Below are positions 23,735-31,399 of a stretch of 64,000 nt of DNA, piece after piece. The stretch spans positions 2,108,001 to 2,172,000 of the forward strand of contig CAWEDP010000002.1 in assembly GCA_963807925.1 (NCBI GenBank), in the 5' to 3' direction. Positions within the stretch are counted from its first letter, which is position 1; each line of letters starts with the position of its first letter. Both the position numbers and the translations under genes were made by a program. Source of the DNA: CAWEDP01 sp963807925. Its GTDB lineage: Bacteria; Acidobacteriota; Vicinamibacteria; Vicinamibacterales; CAVVIG01. Below the pieces are notes generated by a model. The model made no database searches. It saw only the letters and a list, made by a program, of their open reading frames with translations, and was not told where the DNA came from.

Positions 23735-25495
23735 ATGTCGAGGACCACGTCCGATGTGTTGGTGGAGCGTCTGATTGACTGGGGTGTCGGCGTTGTCTTC
23801 GGCCTGCCTGGCGACGGCATCAACGGCATCATGGAAGCGCTGCGCAGGCGCCAGGACCGCGTCTCTTTTCTCCAGGTACGCCACGAGGAAGCGGCCGCGT
23901 TCATGGCGTGTGGATACGCGAAGTACACCGGGCGGCTGGGTGTGTGCCTCGCCACGTCGGGACCCGGGGCGATACACCTGCTGAACGGGTTGTACGACGC
24001 GAAAATGGACGGCGCACCGGTGCTCGCGATCACCGGTCAGACGTATCACGACCTGATCGGCACGCGCTATCAGCAGGAAGTGGACCTCCTGTCATTGTTC
24101 AAAGATGTGGCGCTGTACAACCAGCAAGTGCTCGGCGCCGGTCACGCGCGCGCGCTCGTCGATGCCGGTTGCCGCGCGGCGCTCTCGCTTCGCGGCGTCG
24201 CCCACATCACCTGTCCCGTCGATCTTCAGGAACAGGCGGTCAACGACGATGAGCCGTCGCAAAAGAAGGTCGAGGGACACACATCCGACGTCTGGCGACC
24301 ACCGATCGTGGTGCCGTGCGACGCCGACATCCGTGCGGCGGCCGACCTGCTGAACGCGGGAACGAAGACGGTGATCCTCGCCGGGCAGGGCGCGTTGGGT
24401 GCTGCGCCGGAACTCGAACGGCTTGCCGACCTGATGGCCGCTCCGATCGTCAAACCGCTGCTCGGCAAGGCGGTCGTGCCTGACGACTCGCCGTTCACCA
24501 CCGGCGGGATTGGGCTCCTCGGCACCGAGCCGTCCGAAGTCGCGATGGAGCAATGCGACACGCTGTTGATGGCCGGCACGAGCTTTCCGTATATGGAGTT
24601 CTATCCGACGCACGACGCCTGTCGTGGAGTGCAGATCGACCGCGATCCGTCGCGGATCGGTTTGCGCTTTCCGGTTGACGTTGGGCTGTGCGGCGACGCG
24701 CGAAGTACGCTGCGGGTCTTAATCCCGCACATCCGGCGTCGAGAGGATCGGTCGTTCCTCGAATCCGCACAGAGCGGCATGCACGCGTGGCGAGAGCTGC
24801 TGCACACGCGTTCCCGTCGCGACGATGTGCCGATGAAACCACAGGTCGTGGCGGCCGCCCTGAGCGAGCTGCTGTCCGACAACGCCATCATCTCCACCGA
24901 TTCTGGGACGATCACGACGTGGGTCGCGCGATATGTCGACATGAAACGCGACCAGCTCTTCTCCTGTTCCGGCAATCTGGCCACGATGGCGCCCGGGCTG
25001 CCGTATGCCATCGCGGCGCAGGTGGCGTACCCCGGCCGTCAGTCGGTCGCATTCGTCGGCGACGGCGGCTTCACGATGCTCATGGGCGAATTCGCCACCG
25101 CCGTGAAGTATCGGCTGCCGATCAAGGTCGTCATCATCAAGAACAACACGCTCGGGATGATCAAATGGGAACAGATGGTCTTCCTTGGCAACCCGGAATA
25201 CGGTGTGTCGCTCGAGCCGATCGATTTCGTCCGTTTTGCCGAGGCCTGCGGCGGCGTCGGTTTCCGGTGTGAGCGGCCCGAAGAGGCGCGGTCGGCGCTC
25301 GAAGCGATGCTGCTCGCCGACGGTCCCGCATTGTGCGAGGCGGTCGTCGACCCGTTCGAACCGCCGATGCCCGCACGCGTGAAGGCCAAGCAGGCCCTCC
25401 ACATGGCCGAATCCCTCGCGAAAGGACAGCCGAACCGCAGTCGGATCGCCCTCACGCTGTTCCGCGACAAAGTTCACGACTTCAAAGGGCGGTAA
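23735..25495 (+). CDS. Thiamine-diphosphate-dependent oxidase/decarboxylase (pyruvate oxidase PoxB/YdaP-like)
   Basis: This 586-aa enzyme has three TPP-family domains. The PYR domain has GVVFGLPGDGINGIMEAL and the catalytic Glu in VRHEEAAAFMA. The central FAD-type domain is followed by the PP domain with VAFVGDGGFTMLM..FATAV and NNTLGMIKWEQ (the GDG-x-NN motif). It probably decarboxylates pyruvate oxidatively; acetolactate synthase activity is less likely, because no regulatory subunit is nearby. The start at 23735 is set by GGAGGG 5 bases upstream; the longer frame to 23444 is unlikely. Confidence 0.88.
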   Translation: MSRTTSDVLVERLIDWGVGVVFGLPGDGINGIMEALRRRQDRVSFLQVRHEEAAAFMACGYAKYTGRLGVCLATSGPGAIHLLNGLYDAKMDGAPVLAITGQTYHDLIGTRYQQEVDLLSLFKDVALYNQQVLGAGHARALVDAGCRAALSLRGVAHITCPVDLQEQAVNDDEPSQKKVEGHTSDVWRPPIVVPCDADIRAAADLLNAGTKTVILAGQGALGAAPELERLADLMAAPIVKPLLGKAVVPDDSPFTTGGIGLLGTEPSEVAMEQCDTLLMAGTSFPYMEFYPTHDACRGVQIDRDPSRIGLRFPVDVGLCGDARSTLRVLIPHIRRREDRSFLESAQSGMHAWRELLHTRSRRDDVPMKPQVVAAALSELLSDNAIISTDSGTITTWVARYVDMKRDQLFSCSGNLATMAPGLPYAIAAQVAYPGRQSVAFVGDGGFTMLMGEFATAVKYRLPIKVVIIKNNTLGMIKWEQMVFLGNPEYGVSLEPIDFVRFAEACGGVGFRCERPEEARSALEAMLLADGPALCEAVVDPFEPPMPARVKAKQALHMAESLAKGQPNRSRIALTLFRDKVHDFKGR

Positions 25496-25513
25496 AGCCG
25501 TGGCGAGTCTTCG

Positions 25514-26689
25514 ATGACGAGCGACGCATCCATCGTCACCTCTGACGCGCGGTTGGTCCGCTTGCCGGTGGATCCACCACGCGGCGACGCGATTCAGAAG
25601 TTCGACGCCCTCGAATTGCCGATCGTCGACGTTACTGATCGTGCCGGTCACCGCGGCATCGGCTTCGGCTACACCATCGGTACCGGCGGCACGTCGATTC
25701 TCTCGCTCCTTCAAGACGAGCTGTTGCATCAATTGATCGGAGCCGACAGTCGGAAGATCGTGCAGATCATGGAGCGGCTCCGCAAGAGCATTCATGCGCT
25801 GACGCCCGGCTCGGTCGCATCGACGGCGCTCGCGGCGATTGACATCGCGCTCTGGGATCTGGCCGGGCATCGCGCCGTTGCGCCGCTCTACATCCTCCTC
25901 GGAGGCGCGCAGGAGCGCGTGCGCACGTATAACACGCACGTCGGATGGTTGAACCGCGATATCGACGAGATGGTCGCGTTGTCGCGTGAGGCGGTGGAAC
26001 GTGACGGCTTTACCGCGCTCAAGCTGAAGGTTGGCAAACCTGATCCTGAGGAAGATCGCGAGCGGGTGGCGAAAGTCCGCGAGGCGGTTGGCTGCGCGAC
26101 GACGCTCATGATCGACGCGAATCAGTCATGGACCGTGGATCAGGCCATCAGCCGAATTCAACGCCTGGAACCCTACGATCTGTATTGGATCGAGGAGCCG
26201 CTCGAGGCGACCGATCTCGGTGGATTCGAGCGACTCGGACGGCATATCGCCACCGCGCGCGCGGGCGGCGAAAGCCTTTACAGTCCAGCGGCGTTTGCCG
26301 ACGCTGTCCGGCGCCAAGCGCTCGACATCCTGCAGCCGGACGTCGCACGCGTCGGCGGGATCACGAACGCGATGACCGTGTGCCACCTGGCTGCGGCGGC
26401 CAATCTGCCGGTCGCTCCCCATGTATCGCCAGAACTGAGCATCACGGTCGCGGCGGCGGTCCCGAACAGCGTGTTCGTGGAGTACATCCCGCAGATGGAG
26501 CCGCTCCTGAAGCGGACGCTGCAGCGCCGCGACGGATATGGCATCCCATCCGATGCGGCCGGACATGGCATCGAGTTCGATCCGGACGCGTTGGAGCGGT
26601 TCACGGTACGGCGGAGCGCTGGACCCGCAGTGTCGCGGGGAGACGTGGTCGGCGCGACGTCCCACCGCACCTCGGAGCACGGACGATGA
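25514..26689 (+). CDS. Mandelate racemase/muconate lactonizing enzyme family protein
   Basis: This 391-aa enolase-superfamily enzyme has the K-x-K motif ALKLKVGKP, metal ligands in LMIDANQSW, YWIEEPLEATD and RAGGESLYS, and the His region PVAPHVSPELS. The substrate is an acid sugar or similar carboxylate, but which one is unknown. It begins 18 bases after the TPP enzyme and overlaps the next gene by 4 bases, so the three form an operon. Confidence 0.9.
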   Translation: MTSDASIVTSDARLVRLPVDPPRGDAIQKFDALELPIVDVTDRAGHRGIGFGYTIGTGGTSILSLLQDELLHQLIGADSRKIVQIMERLRKSIHALTPGSVASTALAAIDIALWDLAGHRAVAPLYILLGGAQERVRTYNTHVGWLNRDIDEMVALSREAVERDGFTALKLKVGKPDPEEDRERVAKVREAVGCATTLMIDANQSWTVDQAISRIQRLEPYDLYWIEEPLEATDLGGFERLGRHIATARAGGESLYSPAAFADAVRRQALDILQPDVARVGGITNAMTVCHLAAAANLPVAPHVSPELSITVAAAVPNSVFVEYIPQMEPLLKRTLQRRDGYGIPSDAAGHGIEFDPDALERFTVRRSAGPAVSRGDVVGATSHRTSEHGR

Positions 26690-27663
26690 AACAGACCGTC
26701 GTCATTACGGGCGCATCGGCCGGCGTTGGTCGAGCGACCGTCCGGGCGTTCGCGAGACTTGGCGCCGATATCAGCCTGCTCGCGCGCGGCGAGGACGGCC
26801 TCGACGGCGCTCGACACGATGTGGAAGCCACGGGCGGACGCGCGTTGGCGCTTCCCGCCGATGTGGCCGATGCCGACCAGGTTGAGGCAGCCGCCGAACG
26901 GACGGAGCGCGAGCTCGGTCCGATCGACGTGTGGGTCAACAACGCGATGGTCTCCGTCTTTTCGCCCGTGAAGGAGCTTCAGGCCGACGAGGTCAAGCGG
27001 GTGACAGAGGTCACCTACCTGGGCGTGGTGTACGGCACGCTCGCGGCGCTCAAACGGATGCTCCGGCGCAACCGTGGTGCGATCGTACAGGTCGGATCCG
27101 CGCTCGCGTACCGAGGCATCCCGCTCCAGGCGGCATACTGCGGCGCAAAACATGCCATCCAAGGATTCACTGAGTCGTTACGCTGCGAACTGCTGCACGA
27201 TCACAGTCGCGTTCACGTCACGATGGTGCAGCTGCCCGCGATGAACACGCCACAATTCGACTGGGTCAAGAGCCGAATGCCGCGTGAGCCGCAACCGGTG
27301 CCGCCGATCTACGCGCCGGAAATCGCTGCCGACGCCATCGTCTGGGCCGCGACGCATCGGCGTCGCGAGCTGAGTGTCGGTGCCCCGACGGCGGTTGCGA
27401 TTTGGGGAAACAAGATCGCATCGGGCCTCTTCGATCGCTACCTCGCGAAGACCGGATACGACGCACAGCAGACCGACCAACCCGCGGATCCCGCAAGGCC
27501 CCACAATCTGTGGACGCCCGTCCCCGGCGATCATGGGGCACACGGACGATTCGGGGCGCGCACCACGAATGCGAGTCCACAGACCTGGGCGAACGAGCAC
27601 CTCGCGACACTGCTCGGTCTTGTCGTGGGCGGCGCCGCGATGATCTGGAGCGCACGCGAATGA
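26686..27663 (+). CDS. Short-chain dehydrogenase/reductase with C-terminal extension
   Basis: This 325-aa SDR has VVITGASAGVGRATVRAFAR for the cofactor loop, the NNAMVS motif (NNAG equivalent), Ser in VQVGSALAYRG and Y-x3-K in AAYCGAKHAI. The last 75 residues extend beyond the core and end in a hydrophobic helix, LLGLVVGGAAMIWSARE, possibly a membrane anchor. It is coupled to the enolase-superfamily gene by ATGA. Confidence 0.9.
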   Translation: MKQTVVITGASAGVGRATVRAFARLGADISLLARGEDGLDGARHDVEATGGRALALPADVADADQVEAAAERTERELGPIDVWVNNAMVSVFSPVKELQADEVKRVTEVTYLGVVYGTLAALKRMLRRNRGAIVQVGSALAYRGIPLQAAYCGAKHAIQGFTESLRCELLHDHSRVHVTMVQLPAMNTPQFDWVKSRMPREPQPVPPIYAPEIAADAIVWAATHRRRELSVGAPTAVAIWGNKIASGLFDRYLAKTGYDAQQTDQPADPARPHNLWTPVPGDHGAHGRFGARTTNASPQTWANEHLATLLGLVVGGAAMIWSARE

Positions 27664-27700
27664 CGACTGCGACCGGGGCAAAGGCCATCGCCCCGCCTCA

Positions 27701-28186
27701 TCACAGCCTCCGCCCGGGCCCATTCGGCATCCGAAGCCCCCAGAGGATCAGCGCAAAGGAGACGATGCCGGTCGGCGCGGACGAGTACGCCACGGCTTTG
27801 ATCACCCCTTCCTGCGCGGGGCTGCCGTGTGCCACTCCCGCCGCCATCGGCATCGTTTCATTGCCCGCTCCCCACAATGCGCCGAGGACGTAGGCGGCGA
27901 GGATCGCGAACGTGGAGTGGACCAGCAGCCAGAACGCGACCCTGGATGCGACGTCGCCCAGATTGAGCCGCGTCCATGCGAGTCCGAGCGCCAGCAGCAG
28001 CACGCTCTGCAGGGCGCTCAACGTGTGCGCGGACAGGCCAAGGCGCGGGGCCGCGAAGCGCGGAATCACGAAGCCCTCGAACGACGCAAATAGCAGGAGG
28101 CCGACGCCGATCTGCAGCAGTCGCTGACTTTGCCGCGAAAGCGTGTTCACGTAACGCCCCTTTCTCAGTCGAGCCTCGTTCGGCAT
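27701..28186 (-). CDS. Membrane protein resembling hydroxylaminobenzene mutase
   Basis: This 161-aa protein has four membrane helices. The pattern GFVIPRFAAPRLGLSAHTLSA, LGLAWTRLNL, then MAAGVAHGSPAQEG and FALILWGLR matches the HabA/HabB family, which rearranges hydroxylaminobenzene to aminophenol. The natural substrate here is unknown. ATG 28186 is preferred; the frame continues further upstream without a good ribosome site. Confidence 0.72.
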   Translation of the reverse strand: MPNEARLRKGRYVNTLSRQSQRLLQIGVGLLLFASFEGFVIPRFAAPRLGLSAHTLSALQSVLLLALGLAWTRLNLGDVASRVAFWLLVHSTFAILAAYVLGALWGAGNETMPMAAGVAHGSPAQEGVIKAVAYSSAPTGIVSFALILWGLRMPNGPGRRL

Positions 28187-28456
28187 CGGCGGTGAGCCAG
28201 ACGCGCCGGGGCCGCTCAGCAGGATCTCTGACCAGGATGGGCTCGCGGCGTGCACTGTCCACCCGCCTGCTGCTTGAGCCATGGTCGCACCGAACGAGCC
28301 TCAAGCTGCCTGTATTGTTGGGTTGGACCTGTGGGTCTATCGCTCATCGCGACCGGAGTGGCCATGACGCGGCCGTCGCAAACGTGATGGAGTTTCCGGC
28401 GCGTGAGGCCAGCGTGATCATCGTCTGTCTGACGCGCGGTAACAGGAGTCCGTGAC

Positions 28457-28730
28457 ATGGCTAAGGCTAAGAAGCGTCCACAACGTCGCTGGGTCAGAAG
28501 GGTCAAGACGGATTCGACGCATCCACCACCGCGTACGTTCGCCGGATCGGCGTCGCAGATCGCCCGCACAATGGCGCGGAAAGACGTCTCGCCGAAGGGC
28601 CTGGGGTCTGCCATTCGCATGATTCAGTACCTTCATCAACCGTGGCGGCCGACGCCTGTCCGCAAGCCGCCGCCGCGAGCTCGAACGCGCCAAGCGCATT
28701 CTGCAGCAGCGACGGCGGTCGGCGGGATGA
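28457..28730 (+). pseudogene. DUF3175 protein, one frameshift
   Basis: The N-terminus RRWVRRVKTDSTHPPPRTF and ARTMARKDVSPKGLGSAIRMIQY fit DUF3175. After TAC at 28630 one extra C (28630/28631) shifts the frame. Removing it gives FINRGGRRLSASRRRELERA and a stop at 28728-28730, the expected family ending. The protein would be about 90 aa. RBS AGGAG is at 28444. It could be an assembly error. Confidence 0.75.
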
Positions 28731-28818
28731 GCGCGCATCGGATCCGGCATCCGGCTCGGCTCGACTCGACTTCCTCCCTCACGAGCCGGACGGAGTGCAC
28801 CGGCGCAGCGTGACGCGC

Positions 28819-29709
28819 TCAGCTCTCGATGGCCGACAGATCGAGTCGACTGAGACGATCTGGATCGGCCAGGATGTCCATCTCAACGACCCTGGCACCC
28901 GCGATCGTGAAGCCGATCACGGAAAACAGCCGCCCGTCCGGAAGGCGCGACACGACGCCAACGTTGCCATTGACCAAGACCACCTCGTTGGACAACCCGA
29001 GCTTCGAGAACGCCGCCGCCTGTGCCGCGACCGCCTGAGCCCCACGCACGAGGCGCGACATGCCCTTCACCGCTCCGCCATCAGCCCGCAGCACGATCGC
29101 CGGATCCAGGACGGCGACCAGCGCTTCAAAGTCGCCGTCCCGGACGGCCGCGAGAAACGCGTCGACGACGCGGCGCTGCTTCCGCAGGTCCGTGTCTGAG
29201 GCCGGTGCCTGGCCCTGGACGCGGCGCCGCGCGCGGCTCGCGAGCTGACGCGCCGCCACGGGCGAGCGGTCGACGATTGGCGCGATCTCGTCGAACGTCA
29301 TCCCGAAGACGTCGTGCAGCACGAACGCGAGCCGCTCCGCCGGCTCGAGGGTCTCGAGCACCACGAGGAGCGCGAGCCCGACCGAGTCCGCGAGCATGGC
29401 GTCGGACTCGGGATCCCCTCCGGCTCGAGTGATCACTGGATCGGGTACGTGCGTGGCATGCTCATCGAGGGCATCCTCCCGGCGCGATGTCCGCGTCCGC
29501 AACAGGTCCAGGCACACCCGCGCGACGACGGTCGTCAGCCAGGCCCGCAGGTTCTCGACGGCGCTGACATCGGTCCGGCCGAGTCGGATCCAGGCTTCCT
29601 GGACGGCGTCCTCGGCTTCGCTCGCGGACCCGAGCATCCGATACGCCACCGCGCGCAAATGAGCCCGGTGCTGTTCGAATTGCCCGGCGAGCCACTCAGG
29701 TGTGGGCAT
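28819..29709 (-). CDS. SigJ-type ECF sigma factor with SnoaL-like domain
   Basis: Region 2 (LRAVAYRMLGSASEAEDAVQEAWIRL) and region 4 (LETLEPAERLAFVLHDVFGM..DEIAPIVDRSPVAARQLASRARRRV) are followed by a C-terminal NTF2/SnoaL domain (VVDAFLAAVRDGDFEALVAVL...GFTIAGARVVEMDILADPDRL). This is the ECF41/SigJ layout, in which the C-terminal domain modulates activity in place of an anti-sigma factor. These factors often control a neighbouring oxidoreductase or carboxymuconolactone decarboxylase gene; the divergent VOC gene is the candidate here. Confidence 0.92.
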   Translation of the reverse strand: MPTPEWLAGQFEQHRAHLRAVAYRMLGSASEAEDAVQEAWIRLGRTDVSAVENLRAWLTTVVARVCLDLLRTRTSRREDALDEHATHVPDPVITRAGGDPESDAMLADSVGLALLVVLETLEPAERLAFVLHDVFGMTFDEIAPIVDRSPVAARQLASRARRRVQGQAPASDTDLRKQRRVVDAFLAAVRDGDFEALVAVLDPAIVLRADGGAVKGMSRLVRGAQAVAAQAAAFSKLGLSNEVVLVNGNVGVVSRLPDGRLFSVIGFTIAGARVVEMDILADPDRLSRLDLSAIES

Positions 29710-29787
29710 CGGTCACATCCCTCCGTCGCGGTCCGTCATGGTAGTGACGGACGAAACATCAATGATGTGACAGAACAGGAGGGGAAG

Positions 29788-29958
29788 ATGACATTCGTGC
29801 TGAATCACGCTCGCCGCGCGGTCCCGGCGGCCCGCCTGGGTGGCGCGGTGGAGATTCGACCGGCCGAGAAGTACCTGGTGATCACACGAGTGCCGGTACC
29901 GCAGCACCGCCAGTCGGCCTCACACGCGCGGGTCTGGCGCAGGAGAAGAACCACTTGA
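29788..29958 (+). CDS. Short uncharacterised protein (possible)
   Basis: A strong ribosome site (AGGAGGGG) stands 5 bases before ATG 29788. The 56-aa product (MTFVLNHARRAVPAARLGG...) has no recognised fold. Its stop overlaps the TTG start of the VOC gene (TTGA). It is divergent from SigJ. It may be a remnant or a leader peptide. Confidence 0.4.
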   Translation: MTFVLNHARRAVPAARLGGAVEIRPAEKYLVITRVPVPQHRQSASHARVWRRRRTT

Positions 29959-30353
29959 AGCTCAAGTTGATGACGGTCTACGTGGACGACCAGGACAAGG
30001 CGCTAGGGTTCTACACGGAAGTGCTGGGCTTCGTGAAGAAGGCCGACTTCTCGCAAGGACCCTATCGGTGGCTGACCGTCGCCTCGGCCGAGGAGCCGGA
30101 CGGCGCCGAGCTGCAGCTCGAGCGGAACGACGACCCGCCGGCCAGGGCCTTCCAGCAGGCGAAGTTTCAGCAGGGACGGCCCGCAGCGATGTTCTACACC
30201 GATGACGTCCAGCGTGACTACGAGCGGGTGAAGGCGGCGGGCGGCGAATTCACGATGCCGCCGACCAAGGTCACCGGCTCCACCATCGCCATGGTGAAAG
30301 ACACCTGCGGCAATCTGATCCAGCTGACCCAGCTCACCTGGGCCAGCTACTGA
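29955..30353 (+). CDS. VOC-family (glyoxalase-like) protein
   Basis: This 132-aa protein has two beta-alpha-beta-beta-beta modules: MTVYVDDQDKALGFYTEVLGF, then FYTDDVQRDYERVKAAGGEF and AMVKDTCGNLIQLTQ. His/Glu metal ligands are only partly conserved. AGGAGAAG precedes the TTG start by 6 bases; an internal ATG at 29970 is the alternative. It is divergent from the SigJ gene. Confidence 0.88.
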   Translation: MKLKLMTVYVDDQDKALGFYTEVLGFVKKADFSQGPYRWLTVASAEEPDGAELQLERNDDPPARAFQQAKFQQGRPAAMFYTDDVQRDYERVKAAGGEFTMPPTKVTGSTIAMVKDTCGNLIQLTQLTWASY

Positions 30354-30606
30354 GCTTGAAGGACTGACCGATGAGGTGGCAACAGGCGGCGAGCACCGGC
30401 TCGTAGACGTAAAGGCTGTCGAATGCGGCGCCACGATTGACGAAATCGCGCACACGGGTCGAGCTCCTGACCGACACGTCATCGGGATGGGCCGAGGTGA
30501 CGGCGTCATCGTACGCCTGCGACAACCGCGGCAGCTCCGTGACCGTGACGGGACCCGGCATTACCACGAAACCGACGTCGCCCAGTCGCCGAAGCCACTC
30601 GTCCAT
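30340..30606 (-). pseudogene. Phytanoyl-CoA dioxygenase family, N-terminal fragment
   Basis: This fragment of about 85 residues (GFVVMPGPVTVTELPRLSQA, TRVRDFVNRGAAFDSLYVY, then LAACCHLIGQSFKLSS) matches the beginning of PhyH-type Fe(II)/2-oxoglutarate dioxygenases. These are usually about 250 aa. Sequence stops at KLSS, exactly where the VOC gene ends, and the catalytic His-x-Asp part is absent. A deletion fused the two genes end to end. Confidence 0.7.
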
Positions 30607-30662
30607 GACCGCCTCTGCCCTTCCTGCTGCGACTCACAGCACGGTTACCGGAGCGTACCGAC

Positions 30663-31331
30663 ATGGCTACACGCACGCACGCATCGGCCCTGGTCGTTCC
30701 AGCCGCCGCGATGTCCGGGCTGCTGCTGTTCATGGTCGCAGTCGGAGGGCTGGTGCTTCTTCTGAGCCTTGTCGCGACAGCCGCGATCCTGGCGGCCCTG
30801 CCGGTGATCTGGCTCAGAGGAAATCGCCGGCGCGCGCGCCAGCTTCTCACCGCCTGGGGGGTCTACGCGGCTCTCTATCTGACGATGGCGACGGGAATCA
30901 CACTGGCCGGGGCCGCTCACGAACCCAATCTCGCGCTTGGACAGGAGGTCTGCGCGGACTCGGGTTGTTTCGCCGTGGACAAGGTGGAGACGGCATCCTC
31001 TGCGCCGGACCGATCGTACACGCTTTACTGGCATCTCTCGAGTAACGACAAGCAACTCACAACGCGCTTTCCAGGGAGAGGCCTCGAACTGTATCTGTTC
31101 GACGAACGAGGCCGCAAGTTCACGCTGCCGGACCCTGCCAATCCGAATCCACTGGACGTCACGCTGCCGCCCGGCCAGACAGTCCGCCGGTCGATGACCT
31201 TCACTGTTCCTGCGGATGCGCATCAACTCTTCCTCACCGCGAAGTATCGTCCGTTCACCTTCCAGAGCCTGCTCCCCGGCGAGCTGTCGTTGGTCCCGCA
31301 CAGGCAGGGACGGATGATCCGAATCCAGTAG
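30663..31331 (+). CDS. Membrane-anchored hypothetical protein with extracytoplasmic beta domain
   Basis: This 222-aa protein has hydrophobic helices at about residues 13-30 and 32-50 and a third near 62-82 (WGVYAALYLTMATGITL). A soluble domain of about 130 residues follows, with VDKVETASSAPDRSYTLYW and VTLPPGQTVRRSMTFTVP, a pattern of immunoglobulin-like beta strands. The family is unknown to me. Confidence 0.75.
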   Translation: MATRTHASALVVPAAAMSGLLLFMVAVGGLVLLLSLVATAAILAALPVIWLRGNRRRARQLLTAWGVYAALYLTMATGITLAGAAHEPNLALGQEVCADSGCFAVDKVETASSAPDRSYTLYWHLSSNDKQLTTRFPGRGLELYLFDERGRKFTLPDPANPNPLDVTLPPGQTVRRSMTFTVPADAHQLFLTAKYRPFTFQSLLPGELSLVPHRQGRMIRIQ

Positions 31332-31399
31332 CGGTCGCCCGACCCACCTACGGCCGCTGGTAGTAGTGCCGCCGCGGGAACTAAGGTGAACGGCACGGC

